Origin: JBBRYB01 sp038238115
GTDB lineage: Bacteria > Actinomycetota > Actinomycetes > Propionibacteriales > Nocardioidaceae
Length of the DNA: 25,963 nt
Direction: 5' to 3'
Assembly: GCA_038238115.1 (NCBI GenBank)
Contig: JBBRYB010000041.1
Location: 1-25,963, forward strand
Made by a program: the position numbers and the translations under genes. The stretch's first letter is position 1; every line of letters starts with the position of its first letter. Of the stretch, positions 7,277 through 15,842 are shown piece after piece. The notes below the pieces were generated by a model. The model worked only from the letters and a program-made list of their open reading frames with translations, did no database searches and had not been told where the DNA came from.

Positions 7277-9490
7277 ATGTTGGTACCTCTGGCTGACTGG
7301 TGCTATCGACGGCGCCGCCTGGTCATTGTCTTGTGGATCGCTGCGCTGGCGGCCGGCTTCGCGCTCGCCAGCTCCTTCGGCGGAGAGACCCGGCAGGACT
7401 ACCTGCAACCGGACTCCGAGTCGCAGGCCGCCGCGGAGACATTGCAGGCCACGTTCCCGCAGCAGGCCGGCGACATGGTGCAGGTCGTGCTCCACTCCGA
7501 AGGCGGCTTCGCCTCCGCCGAGGTCCGCGAGCGCACGGCTGACGTCCTCGCGCAGGTCGCTGCCGACCCCCACGTCACGGGGATCAACAGTCCCTTCAGC
7601 GGTGCCGGCGCCAGCCAGGTCTCGCCGGACGGCACGACCGCGTACGCCGTCGTCTCTCTCGACCAGACGGTGGACCAGTACACCCCCGCAGAAGCCAAGG
7701 CGCTCATCGAGCCGGTCCTCGCCGCCGGCGACGACACCGTGCAGGTGGAGGTCGGTGGCCCTGTCGCCGCGCTGTCCCAGACAGCCCCCGCTGGCGGGGA
7801 AGGCATCGGCCTGATCGCCGCAGCCCTGATCCTGCTCTTCACCTTTGGCTCCGCCGTGGCGATGGGGCTTCCCCTGCTCACCGCCGTGTTCGGTCTCGGC
7901 ATGTCGATCGCGCTCGGAGAGCTGCTGCTTCGGGTCGTCGACGTCCCGGACTGGGCGACCCCAACCGCCGCCATGGTCGGCCTCGGAGTCGGCATCGACT
8001 ACGCGCTGCTGATCGTCACTCGCTACCGCACCGGCCTCGCCGAAGGCCGTGATCCGCGGCAGGCGACCCTCACCGCGATCTCGACGGCCGGCCGTGCGGT
8101 CGTCTTCGCCGGCCTCACCGTCGTGGTCGCCATGCTGGGCATCCTGCTGGTCGGTCAACCCGCCCTGGCCGGCTTCGCCTTCACCGCGTCGCTCTTCGTC
8201 CTCGTCACCATGACCGCCTCCCTGACGCTGCTGCCGGCCATGCTCGGCCTCGCCGGAAGAAACATCGAACGCCTGCACGTGCCCTTCGCCAACTTGACCC
8301 AACCTGCCTACGACACGACCCGCTGGTACCGCTGGAGCCGGTTCATCCAGCGCCGGCCCTGGTTCGCCGCGATCGGTGGGCTCGCAGTTCTGTTGGCGCT
8401 GGCAGCACCCCTGCTCGGCATGCGCCTGGGCTCTCCCGACGCGCAGAACGACCCACGGTCGTTCACGACCCACCAGGCCTATGACCTGCTCGCCGACGGC
8501 TTCGGCCCCGGCTTCTCGGCCCCGATGGTGCTGGTCGTCCAGGGTGAATCCGGTGCCGAGCTGCTCACCGCGAGCGACGCAGTGGGCAGGGAGCTCGCCG
8601 ACGTGCCCGGCGTGGCCCGGGTCTCCCCGGCCGTCATCAACGACGCCGGCGACACCGCCGTACTGACACTGGTGCCCACCACGTCCCCCCAGGACGCGGC
8701 CACCGAGAACCTGGTCGACACGCTGCGAGACACGACCGTCCCCGCAGCCAGCTCGGGCACCGACCTCACCGTCTCCGTCGGTGGGATCGTGGCCGCGAAC
8801 CTCGACGTCAACCGCGGAGTCGCCGACCGACTGCCGCTCTTCTTCGGGGGCGTGCTGCTCGTCTCGTTCCTGCTGCTGATGATGGTGTTCCGCTCGGTGG
8901 TCGTGCCCCTCAAGGCCGTGATCATGAACCTGCTGGCCAGCGCGGCCGCGTTCGGCGTCCTCGCGCTCGCGGTCAACGGTGGGCCGCTGGGCGACCTGGT
9001 CGGCATCCCCGAGGCGACACCGGTCCCGATCCTGCTCCCCGTCGGAATCTTCGCGATCCTCTTCGGTCTCTCCATGGACTACGAGGTGTTCCTCCTGTCC
9101 CGGATCAAGGAGGAGTACGACCGGACCGGGGACAACTCGCTCGCCGTCGCCGACGGCCTCGCCAAGTCCGCCCGGGTGATCACGGCCGGCGCCGCCGTCA
9201 TGGCCACCGTGTTCCTCTCCTTCGTACTAGGTGAGGCCGTCTTCACGAAGATGTTCGGGCTCGGACTGGCCGCCGCAATCCTCATCGACGCCACCCTGGT
9301 CCGAATGGTGCTGGTGCCCGCAACCATGGAGCTGCTCGGCGACCGCAACTGGTGGCTGCCGGCATGGCTCGACCGGTTGCTGCCCACCATCCAGGTCGAC
9401 GGCCTCGAGGTGCCCGACGACGAGACCGCCTCGGCTCAGCCGGTCGTCCCCGAGGCTCCGGTGCCCGTGGCCAGTGGAGCCTCCTCATGA
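7277..9490 (+). CDS. MMPL/RND-family membrane transporter
   Basis: A 737-residue integral membrane protein with the duplicated MMPL layout: a helix at about 15-35, an exported loop to about 165, a five-helix block, a second exported loop at about 390-530, then another five-helix block. Hallmark segments are GVGIDYALLIVTRYR in the first half and GLSMDYEVFLLSRIKEEYD in the second, where the Asp-Tyr pair belongs to the proton relay of this superfamily. These proteins export lipids, drugs or other hydrophobic compounds using proton motive force. ATG 7277 is chosen for GAGGAG 6 bases upstream and because the helix begins shortly after. Its TGA overlaps the next ATG (ATGA), so it heads a coupled operon with the ABC genes. 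The substrate is unknown. Confidence 0.95.
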   Translation: MLVPLADWCYRRRRLVIVLWIAALAAGFALASSFGGETRQDYLQPDSESQAAAETLQATFPQQAGDMVQVVLHSEGGFASAEVRERTADVLAQVAADPHVTGINSPFSGAGASQVSPDGTTAYAVVSLDQTVDQYTPAEAKALIEPVLAAGDDTVQVEVGGPVAALSQTAPAGGEGIGLIAAALILLFTFGSAVAMGLPLLTAVFGLGMSIALGELLLRVVDVPDWATPTAAMVGLGVGIDYALLIVTRYRTGLAEGRDPRQATLTAISTAGRAVVFAGLTVVVAMLGILLVGQPALAGFAFTASLFVLVTMTASLTLLPAMLGLAGRNIERLHVPFANLTQPAYDTTRWYRWSRFIQRRPWFAAIGGLAVLLALAAPLLGMRLGSPDAQNDPRSFTTHQAYDLLADGFGPGFSAPMVLVVQGESGAELLTASDAVGRELADVPGVARVSPAVINDAGDTAVLTLVPTTSPQDAATENLVDTLRDTTVPAASSGTDLTVSVGGIVAANLDVNRGVADRLPLFFGGVLLVSFLLLMMVFRSVVVPLKAVIMNLLASAAAFGVLALAVNGGPLGDLVGIPEATPVPILLPVGIFAILFGLSMDYEVFLLSRIKEEYDRTGDNSLAVADGLAKSARVITAGAAVMATVFLSFVLGEAVFTKMFGLGLAAAILIDATLVRMVLVPATMELLGDRNWWLPAWLDRLLPTIQVDGLEVPDDETASAQPVVPEAPVPVASGASS

Positions 9491-10383
9491 TCACCGTCGA
9501 AGGAGTCACCCGGACCTACGGGAAGTTCACCGCGGTCGACGATGTGAGCTTCACCGCCCAGCCAGGTCGCGTCACCGGATTCCTGGGACCCAACGGAGCC
9601 GGCAAGTCAACCACGATGCGGATCATGGTCGGCCTCACCCGAGCAACCTCTGGCACCGCCACCATCTCGGGCCGCCACTACGTCGACCTGCCCAACCCGG
9701 GACTCGACGTCGGTGTTCTCCTTGACGCTTCCGCCCAGCACGCCGGTCGCACCGGCCGCGAGATCCTCACCATCGCCCAGCAGTACATGGGCCTGCCCCG
9801 AAAGCGCGTGGAAGCGATGCTGGAGGTCGTCAGCCTCACACCCGCCGAGGCCTCCCGAAGGGTCGGCAACTACTCACTGGGAATGCGACAGAGGCTGGGC
9901 ATCGCCACCGCCCTGATGGGTGACCCCGAAGTGCTGATCCTCGACGAGCCCGCCAACGGCCTGGACCCGGCCGGCATCCGCTGGATGCGCGACCTGCTCC
10001 GCGGTTACGCCGACCGCGGCGGCACCGTGCTGCTGTCCTCCCACCTGCTCCACGAGATCGAGGTCATTGCCGATGACATCGTGATGATCGGAAACGGCAA
10101 GATCGTCTCTCAAGGCTCCAAGACCGAGCTCCTGCACGCTGCCGGCACCGTCGTACGCGCAGCAGACCCCGACATCCTCCAGCGCGCGCTCGCTGAGCTC
10201 GGAATCTCCACGAGCCCGACCGAGGACGGTGCCCTACGCACCGATGCGGACCCGACCCTGGTCGGCAAGGTGGCGCTGGAGGCCGGCGTCGCCCTCACCG
10301 AGCTGAAGGCCGCCGACGCCGGGCTCGAGGACATGTTCCTCGAGCTCACCGCCACCTCGCAGCGAGAAGGAGCAGCGACATGA
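9487..10383 (+). CDS. ABC transporter ATP-binding protein
   Basis: A 298-residue ABC ATPase of the drug/antibiotic export type. Walker A is GPNGAGKST near residues 36-44, the signature is YSLGMRQRLG, Walker B is VLILDEP followed by ANGLDPAG, and the switch His is in LLSSHLLHE. The C-terminal 80 residues form the extension common in DrrA/CcmA-like exporters. The start lies in the ATGA overlap with the MMPL stop (9487-9490), and the stop overlaps the permease start in the same way. It powers the permease encoded next. The substrate is unknown, but coupling to an MMPL gene suggests a joint export role. Confidence 0.95.
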   Translation: MITVEGVTRTYGKFTAVDDVSFTAQPGRVTGFLGPNGAGKSTTMRIMVGLTRATSGTATISGRHYVDLPNPGLDVGVLLDASAQHAGRTGREILTIAQQYMGLPRKRVEAMLEVVSLTPAEASRRVGNYSLGMRQRLGIATALMGDPEVLILDEPANGLDPAGIRWMRDLLRGYADRGGTVLLSSHLLHEIEVIADDIVMIGNGKIVSQGSKTELLHAAGTVVRAADPDILQRALAELGISTSPTEDGALRTDADPTLVGKVALEAGVALTELKAADAGLEDMFLELTATSQREGAAT

Positions 10384-11183
10384 CCGCCATCGCATCAGAG
10401 AACGCCCACCGGCTGGCCCCGGTGCGCTACCCGGTGCCCCTGACGCGGGTGACGCAGGTCGAGCTCCGCAAGATGTTCAACACCCGCTCCGGGTTCTGGC
10501 TGATCGCCAGCATCGCCATCTCGGCTGTGCTGGCCACCGGTGGTGTGATCTTGTGGGCGCCGGACGGCCAGCTCACCTACTCCACCTTCGCAACCGCCAT
10601 CCGGTTCCCCGTGGTGGTCATCTTGCCGCTGATCGCCATCCTCGCGGTCACCAGCGAATGGAGCCAACGCACCGGACTCACGACGTTCACGCTGATCCCG
10701 CACCGCAGCCGAGTCATCACCGCCAAGGCGATCTCATCTGTCGCCATCGCCATCGCCGCGATGGCGCTGACCTTCGCGGTGGGGGCGCTCGGCAACCTGC
10801 TGAGCGCCGCTGTAACGGGCACCGCCTTGGTGTGGGACGTGACGCTGACCCAATGCCTGTACTACGTGCTTGGCATGGTCCTGAGCCTGCTCATCGGGTT
10901 CATGCTCGGTGTGCTCATCCGGTCGTCGACCGGGGCGATCGTCGCCTACTTCATCATGACGTTCGTGCTGCCCACGATCTTCGGACTGCTGGCCGACAGC
11001 CAGCAGTGGTTCCACGACCTACAGCCCTGGATCGACATCCAGTTCGCCCAGAGCGGACTGTTCGTCTTCGACCAGGCCCTGACCGGTGAGCAGTGGGCCA
11101 ACATCGCCGTCACCGGCGCCACCTGGCTGCTCATCCCCATGGCGGTCGGGCTCGGGTTCGTGACAAGAGCCGAGGTCAAGTAG
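10380..11183 (+). CDS. ABC-2-type transporter permease
   Basis: A 267-residue membrane protein with an amphipathic N-terminus (RVTQVELRKMFNTRSGFW, typical of ABC-2 permeases) and about six hydrophobic segments near residues 40-60, 75-93, 118-142, 160-182, 190-208 and 240-262. It forms the membrane half of the exporter with the preceding ATPase. The ATG at 10380 overlaps the ATPase TGA. The next gene starts 61 bp on, so it may still belong to the same transcript. Confidence 0.93.
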   Translation: MTAIASENAHRLAPVRYPVPLTRVTQVELRKMFNTRSGFWLIASIAISAVLATGGVILWAPDGQLTYSTFATAIRFPVVVILPLIAILAVTSEWSQRTGLTTFTLIPHRSRVITAKAISSVAIAIAAMALTFAVGALGNLLSAAVTGTALVWDVTLTQCLYYVLGMVLSLLIGFMLGVLIRSSTGAIVAYFIMTFVLPTIFGLLADSQQWFHDLQPWIDIQFAQSGLFVFDQALTGEQWANIAVTGATWLLIPMAVGLGFVTRAEVK

Positions 11184-11244
11184 CCGCCACTCTCCGCTCG
11201 GTGGTACACGAGCACCCCCATCAGCTCCACAGAAGGAAGCCACC

Positions 11245-12249
11245 ATGACCAACACCCACACACCCACGAACACGACCATGCGCGCAATCGTCCAGGACAG
11301 GTACGGGTCGGCCGATGTCCTCCAGCTCGCCCGGGTCGACCGACCTCAGATCGGTGAGGACGAGGTACTCGTCCAGGTTCGCGCGGCCGGTCTCGACCGG
11401 GGGACCTGGCACATGATGGCCGGACAGCCATACCTCCTCCGTGTCCTCGGTTTCGGATTCCGCGCCCCGAAGAACCGGGTGCCCGGCCTCGATGTCGCAG
11501 GCACCGTCGTTGCGGTCGGATCGGCGGTCACCCGGTTCTCGGCCGGCGACGAGGTGTTCGGAATCTCCCGAGGTTCCTTCGCCGAGTACGCCGCCGTGCG
11601 CGAACGCAAGCTGGCCCGCAAGCCGGCGAACCTCACGTTCGACCAGGCCGCCGCCGTCCCGATCTCCGCTGGCACGGCGCTGCAGGCCCTGACCGATGCC
11701 GGCAGAGTCAGGCGTGGACAGCGGGTGCTCATCATCGGCGCGTCCGGTGGCGTCGGAAGCTACGCGGTGCAACTGGCCAAGGCCTTCGAGGCTGATGTCA
11801 CGGGTGTGTGCAGCACCGCGAAGCTCGACATGGTGAGGTCTCTCGGTGCCGACCATGTCGTCGACTACACCTCTCAGGACTTCGCTGACGGCATCCACAA
11901 GTACGACCTCGTCCTCGACATTGCAGGCAACTCGTCGCTCTCCCGCCTGCGGAGCGCGCTCGCGCCGACCGGGACGCTCGTCATTGTTGGCGGGGAGGAA
12001 GGGGGCAGGTGGACCGGCGGATTCGGTCGGTCGTTGCGAGCTCCGCTGCTCTCGCTGTTCGTGCGGCAGCGGCTGACCATGTTGGCCAGCAAGGAACGCG
12101 CCAGCGACCAGGAGCACCTCACCGCGCTGATCGAGGCCGGCAAGGTGACACCGAGCATCGACAGCACCTACCCACTGGACGGTGTCCCGAAGGCGATGCG
12201 CCACCTCGAAGCTGGAGACGTACGAGGGAAGCTCGTCATCACGATCTGA
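11245..12249 (+). CDS. MDR-family NAD(P)-dependent alcohol dehydrogenase/quinone reductase
   Basis: A 334-residue medium-chain dehydrogenase/reductase. The N-terminal GroES-like domain includes the VPGLDVAGTVVAVG segment, and a Rossmann domain has the glycine motif GASGGVGSYAVQLAK near residue 165. No structural-zinc Cys cluster is seen, so it fits the zinc-independent quinone oxidoreductase branch. It would reduce quinones, enones or related carbonyls with NADPH. AGAAGGAAG precedes the ATG. It follows the export genes on the same strand by 61 bp and precedes an SDR, which suggests a reductive detoxification role; that role is inference. Confidence 0.93.
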   Translation: MTNTHTPTNTTMRAIVQDRYGSADVLQLARVDRPQIGEDEVLVQVRAAGLDRGTWHMMAGQPYLLRVLGFGFRAPKNRVPGLDVAGTVVAVGSAVTRFSAGDEVFGISRGSFAEYAAVRERKLARKPANLTFDQAAAVPISAGTALQALTDAGRVRRGQRVLIIGASGGVGSYAVQLAKAFEADVTGVCSTAKLDMVRSLGADHVVDYTSQDFADGIHKYDLVLDIAGNSSLSRLRSALAPTGTLVIVGGEEGGRWTGGFGRSLRAPLLSLFVRQRLTMLASKERASDQEHLTALIEAGKVTPSIDSTYPLDGVPKAMRHLEAGDVRGKLVITI

Positions 12250-12331
12250 ATCTCAGATGCATGGCCACGGGTCGTCGGCCGCGGCAGGTGAGCGAGAACA
12301 AGTCGGCAAACAACTACCCCGAGGAGGGGCC

Positions 12332-13189
12332 ATGACCCGGATACCAAGCGGGCCGATGGCCGGCCGGACGGTGCTCATCACCGGCGGCACCAGCGGGATC
12401 GGAAGAGCGACCGCCCTGGGCCTGGCCAGGATGGGTGCTCGCGTCGCGATCACCGGCAGAGACCGCACTCGCGCCGAAGACGCGGCCCGTGAGATCCGCG
12501 CTGCCGGGGGCGGGCGAGTGGACGTGTTCGTCGCTGACCTCTCCTCCCAGTCACAGGTCCGGCGGGTCGCCGGCGAAGCACTCGAGCGGCTCGACCAGGT
12601 TGAGGTACTGGTCAACAACGTGGGGGGCTACTGGAACACCCGGCACGTCACCGCAGACGGACTGGAGCACACCTTCGCCCTCAACCATCTCGCCTCGTTC
12701 CTCCTCACCAACCTCCTTCTGGATCGGCTCAAGCAGGGTCCGGCACGGGTGGTCAACGTCGCGTCCCACGCGCAAGCCCAAGGGAGGATCGACTTCGACG
12801 ACCTGCAGGGCGAACGGTGCTATTCCGGCGCACGGGCCTACAGCCAGTCCAAGCTCGCCAACGTCATGTTCGCCTACGAGCTGGCACGACGACTGGCGGG
12901 CACCTCGGTCACCGCCAACGCGATCCACCCTGGGATGGTGAGTACGGGCTTCGGGGCTGAGGACCCGGCCGGAATCCAGCGACTCGTGGTCCCGTTCCTG
13001 CGGCCCTTCCTGAAGTCCCCCGCGAAAGGGGCTGATACCTCAATCTACGTGGCCGCAGCCCCAGCCCTGGAAGGGGTGACCGGCCGGTACTTCACCAACA
13101 GCCAGGTCAAGCGCTCGTCGAAGCAAAGCTACGACGAGACCACCTCAGTGCGGCTGTGGCAGGTCAGCGCCGGCATGGTGGCGCTGTAG
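12332..13189 (+). CDS. Short-chain dehydrogenase/reductase
   Basis: A 285-residue SDR. The cofactor motif TGGTSGIGR is at residues 17-25, the VNNVGGYW segment corresponds to the NNAG motif, a catalytic Ser lies in VVNVASHAQ and the catalytic pair is in AYSQSKLAN (YxxxK). The overall pattern resembles retinol-dehydrogenase-like or generic SDRs that act on alcohols or ketones. ATG 12332 is chosen because GAGGAGGGG lies just upstream and the glycine motif follows at the usual distance; the frame is open 50 codons earlier, but that part overlaps the preceding gene. The 82-bp gap to the dehydrogenase upstream is compatible with one operon. Confidence 0.94.
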   Translation: MTRIPSGPMAGRTVLITGGTSGIGRATALGLARMGARVAITGRDRTRAEDAAREIRAAGGGRVDVFVADLSSQSQVRRVAGEALERLDQVEVLVNNVGGYWNTRHVTADGLEHTFALNHLASFLLTNLLLDRLKQGPARVVNVASHAQAQGRIDFDDLQGERCYSGARAYSQSKLANVMFAYELARRLAGTSVTANAIHPGMVSTGFGAEDPAGIQRLVVPFLRPFLKSPAKGADTSIYVAAAPALEGVTGRYFTNSQVKRSSKQSYDETTSVRLWQVSAGMVAL

Positions 13190-13229
13190 CTCCGGAGGCT
13201 CACATTGTTAGCAATCGAAGGAGAAGCAA

Positions 13230-13681
13230 ATGAAGACGATCCACGTCGTTACCGACATCGCAGCCCCGGTCGAGGTCGTCTGGGCACAGCTGTCGGCGGT
13301 CTCGGAGTACGCCGAGTGGAATCCGTTCATCACGATGTTCGTGGCGAATTGGTCGTGGGCGACCAGCTGGAGATTCGGATCGCCCCGCCGGGTGGTCGCG
13401 TCATGACCTTCCGTCCCACGGTCACCGAGGTGGAGGTGGGCGAGCGTCTGGCATGGCTGGGCCGCCTGGGCTTTCCCGGCGTCTTCGATGGTCGGCACTC
13501 GTTCCACCTGGAGGCCCTCGGAGACGGCCGGACCCGGCTGACCCAGGCCGAGGAGTTCAGCGGATTCCTCGTGCCTCTGATGGGGACAGTGCTCGAGCGG
13601 ACACGTGAGGGATTCGGAGCGATGAACGAGGCGCTGCGCGTGCGTGCTGAGAAGGCCGCCGCGACCGAGGGCGTGAATTGA
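13230..13681 (+). pseudogene. Frameshifted SRPBCC (START-like) domain gene
   Basis: The gene starts at ATG 13230 after GAAGGAGAAG and encodes a typical SRPBCC N-terminus (IAAPVEVVWAQLS, then YAEWNPFI). Around 13335-13342 the homology jumps frame and continues as GELVVGDQLEIRIAPPGG and onward to the stop at 13681. Restoring one missing base near 13339 would give an intact protein of about 150 residues. In the original frame translation stops about 75 codons in. SRPBCC proteins bind hydrophobic ligands in a helix-grip pocket. The rest is well preserved, so the lesion is recent, or a sequencing error. It lies 40 bp after the SDR, at the end of the plus-strand run. Confidence 0.8.
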
Positions 13682-13699
13682 GCCCAGTCCGCGCCCCGG

Positions 13700-14124
13700 C
13701 GCCGGGCGGCCCAGATCATCGGGCGACGGAGAGTCGACCGGAAGGTGAGCGCTCCGGTCAGGTCGCCGGCCCGGTGGCCGTCCTTGGCCGAGACCGTGGT
13801 GCGGACTGCCTTGCCGCGGCGCGCCCCGTTCATGCCTAGGTCCCGCATCAGGCGGTCTACGGTGCAAAAGGCAACCTCGAGTCCATGGCGGCGCAGGTGG
13901 TGGGTCATCTTGCGGCGGCCGTGGAGCGCTTCGGGGGTGCCCTTGGTGGCCAGCAGCGCGTCGGCCACGACCGCGTCGGTCAGCGTTCGCGCCGCGATCG
14001 GGCGAGAGGCCTGCTTCCAGGTCCGGTCGGTCCGCGCGGCGACCTGACAGCCCTGTGAAGACAGGACCCGACAGGTCGACTCGACCGCGTGACCGGCGCT
14101 GCGCATGTCGTCGATGAACGCCAT
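13700..14124 (-). pseudogene. Truncated IS3-family transposase orfB
   Basis: About 120 residues of the orfB N-terminus are recognisable: MAFIDDMRSAGHAVESTC, the HTH_21 region around GRRKMTHHLRRHG, and CTVDRLMRDLGMNGARRGK followed by AKDGHRAGDL. Where the RNase-H-like catalytic core should begin (FTA.RPNxLWVAD), only a scrambled version spread over two frames is visible, then unrelated sequence. The three catalytic acidic residues are gone. The frame stays open to 13330 by chance across the SRPBCC gene. Its ATG is 3 bp from the orfA stop, as expected for the IS3 two-frame arrangement. Confidence 0.8.
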
Positions 14125-14126
14125 GA

Positions 14127-14437
14127 TCAGCGGTTGCGGGGGTCGAGTTCCCCGGCGAAGAAAACCGTTGCCGACTTGAGGATCTCGTTGTCCTCCCGCA
14201 GCCCCTTCACCTCGGCCTTGAGCCGCTTGATCTCGGCCTGGTCCTCGCTAGTTGCACCGGGTCGGGCGCCGGCGTTGACGTCGGCCTGCACAGCCACCGC
14301 CGGGCCGTCTCCCGGCCGATCCCGAGCTTGGTGGCCACCGACTCAGCCAGCGCGGTGTCGGAGGCATAGTCCTGGCGATGCTCGGCGAACATCCGCAGCG
14401 CCCGCTCCCTGACCGCGGGATCGATCTTTTTCGGCAT
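14127..14437 (-). pseudogene. Frameshifted IS3-family transposase orfA
   Basis: It starts after AGGAGG with MPKKIDPAVRERALRMFAEH and an HTH_Tnp_1 region ending GIGRETARRW, typical of orfA. Near 14293-14297 the frame is lost: the usual continuation (VQADVNAGARPG, AEIKRLKAE, LREDNEILKSATVFFAGELDPRNR and stop at 14127) is found in another frame, consistent with a one-base deletion. The leucine-zipper region is otherwise well preserved. Restored length would be about 103 residues. Confidence 0.8.
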
Positions 14438-14471
14438 GTGCTCATCCTCCTGGACTCAGAAAGATACGGCA

Positions 14472-15272
14472 TCAAACCCGTGACGCTTCAGCGCTTACCG
14501 GCGGGCCGGTGAGGATCGGCGACGGCCGGAAACCTTTCGCGAGCAGCCAAACACTTAGCGAGAATTCCCAGATGACCTCGAGCACTGTAAGCGCGGAGAG
14601 AGGTCCGGAGGGGTTGTCCCACGCTCCCAACAGCGCCCCGATACCTCCTAGAAGGGCCAAGGGACCACCGATCACGCCGAACATCACCAGCGGCCGTGGA
14701 AGGAGTCTGGATCGCCACATCATGTAGCCGAGAAGAATCCCATTGCCGAGCCCGGCGCAAAACTGCGGGCCGAGAAGGGCAGTTTGGTCATGCAGGGCGA
14801 GCAGCGAGCGGGCAACATCGACAGGAGCCCCATCGGTGCTTCCGGCTGCGGCGAGGTCCTGGCGCAGGGCCACGACCGACATCAGGCTCAGGACTCCCAC
14901 CAGAATAAGGATCGACTCGACCGTGCGCGCGGCGATGTACCCGACGGCGATGCTTTCGTTGACTCGCTTGACGATCGGGAAAATGACTACGGCGGTGGCT
15001 ATGCCGGAAATCGCCAACAGGATCTCAAGCAGGGCTCCAATGGCGACGCGGGTGTCGTCGCCGCTGCCGACAACGTAGTTGGCGTGGTTCAGGAGAGGGT
15101 CGTAGAACAAGAAGGCCGGGATTGAGAACACGAATGTGCCGAGGAACCAGGCACCCATGATCCGCGCGGTTCGCTGTTCTGCCCTGGTGGGCGCGCATGG
15201 AGCCTTATCAGCTCGACCGTGGCCAGTGCGGCTGATGTTATGTGATTTCGCTTCGTTCTGCTGTGGACTCAT
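14472..15272 (-). CDS. DUF4386-family membrane protein, 3' end altered by IS3
   Basis: A 266-residue membrane protein matching the DUF4386 pattern: a first helix in RIMGAWFLGTFVFSIPAFLFYDPLL, five or six further hydrophobic segments, and the conserved end WEFSLSVWLLAKGFRPSPI. The function of the family is unknown. AGGGGC precedes the ATG at 15272, whose ATG overlaps the TGA of a small upstream ORF (ATGA). The last five codons and the stop (14472-14490) appear to lie inside the terminal repeat of the IS3 remnant, so the natural C-terminus was probably replaced. The core fold is complete, so it may still work. Confidence 0.85.
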   Translation of the reverse strand: MSPQQNEAKSHNISRTGHGRADKAPCAPTRAEQRTARIMGAWFLGTFVFSIPAFLFYDPLLNHANYVVGSGDDTRVAIGALLEILLAISGIATAVVIFPIVKRVNESIAVGYIAARTVESILILVGVLSLMSVVALRQDLAAAGSTDGAPVDVARSLLALHDQTALLGPQFCAGLGNGILLGYMMWRSRLLPRPLVMFGVIGGPLALLGGIGALLGAWDNPSGPLSALTVLEVIWEFSLSVWLLAKGFRPSPILTGPPVSAEASRV

Positions 15273-15511
15273 TCCGAGCCCCTTTCACTCGGAGATGAGT
15301 CGGTGCGCGGTGGGCACCAGCAAGGTCGGCACCTCTGGGGATCGTAGGAGCCGGCGGCGGACTCGCTACCTGCGCTGCACCGCCGGCAGGAATGGAGCGG
15401 CGCGGGATTAGCGGTCGTTACCCGCGTGTACTCCCGAATGGGGCCCGCGCCGACCAAGTCAGCAAGAGGTCGGCCGCGGCGATGGGGAGTCGCTTCGGTG
15501 GCGATTGACAT
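15269..15511 (-). CDS. Doubtful small ORF, 80 codons
   Basis: The ATG at 15511 has an AGGAG 7 bases upstream, and the stop overlaps the DUF4386 start as ATGA, two signs of real translation. The product is Ser/Arg/Pro-rich with six Cys in its second half and no recognised domain or membrane segment. It overlaps the preceding gene by about 53 bases in another frame. It may be a decayed gene that still couples translation to DUF4386, or chance. Confidence 0.3.
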   Translation of the reverse strand: MSIATEATPHRRGRPLADLVGAGPIREYTRVTTANPAPLHSCRRCSAGSESAAGSYDPQRCRPCWCPPRTDSSPSERGSE

Positions 15512-15842
15512 GGGCTTGCTCCTGTTCAAGCGGGACTGTGGCGGTGGTGGTTGTCGCGTGAGGCTTGCCTAATGTGCCGGCGCAGTCGAGTGTGCGCAGC
15601 GTCAGCAGCGGGACGCCGAGGTCGCGGATGCGGGCGAGGACACCGTGCAGCTGTGCCTGGTCGACGAGCGGACCGGTCAGGCTGGTGGTGCCGTCGTCGA
15701 GGCGAACCAGGGTGAGTTCGGCGAGCGTGGCGGACCAGTGGTCGTCGAGGTGGCCCGCGATTCGGATTTCGTACGTCGCGGCGCTGGTCGTGGTCGAGCC
15801 GATGTCGCTCGAGCCGATTGGTCTGGTGGCGGGGCGGGTCAT
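15459..15842 (-). CDS. Small conserved actinobacterial protein of unknown function
   Basis: A 127-residue protein. The central part, from TYEIRIAGHLDDHWSATL through LTLVRLDDGTTSLTGPLVDQAQLHGVLARIRDLGVPLL, matches a small protein type common in actinobacteria, often near membrane-protein or regulator genes. No catalytic motif is visible and it is probably cytoplasmic. The start at 15842 has AGGAG upstream and forms an ATGA overlap with the end of the frame through the broken DUF2306 gene. The C-terminal 35 residues are Thr/His/Ser-rich and may not belong to the conserved core. Confidence 0.75.
   Translation of the reverse strand: MTRPATRPIGSSDIGSTTTSAATYEIRIAGHLDDHWSATLAELTLVRLDDGTTSLTGPLVDQAQLHGVLARIRDLGVPLLTLRTLDCAGTLGKPHATTTTATVPLEQEQAHVNRHRSDSPSPRPTSC

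Larger units (their letters stand above)
13690..14490 (-). mobile_element. Decayed IS3-family insertion sequence remnant
   Basis: An IS3-type element reading on the minus strand: orfA starts at 14437, orfB at 14124. The orfA-proximal end is probably at 14490, where the minus strand reads TGAAGCGTCACGGG, resembling the TGAACCG...GGG ends of many actinobacterial IS3 elements. The other end is missing: orfB homology fades near 13700 among small indels and the whole DDE catalytic domain is absent. Both ORFs are broken, so the element cannot move by itself. Confidence 0.75.

Noticed and set aside
7040..8473. Minus-strand open frame extending the response regulator far upstream
   Set aside because: The extra 478 codons are Asp/Gly/Arg/Glu-rich antisense of the MMPL gene, and the receiver fold starts at 7039.
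13690..14490. Functional IS3 element with programmed frameshifting
   Set aside because: The orfA lesion is inside the HTH-proximal region rather than at the orfA/orfB junction, and the DDE domain is absent.
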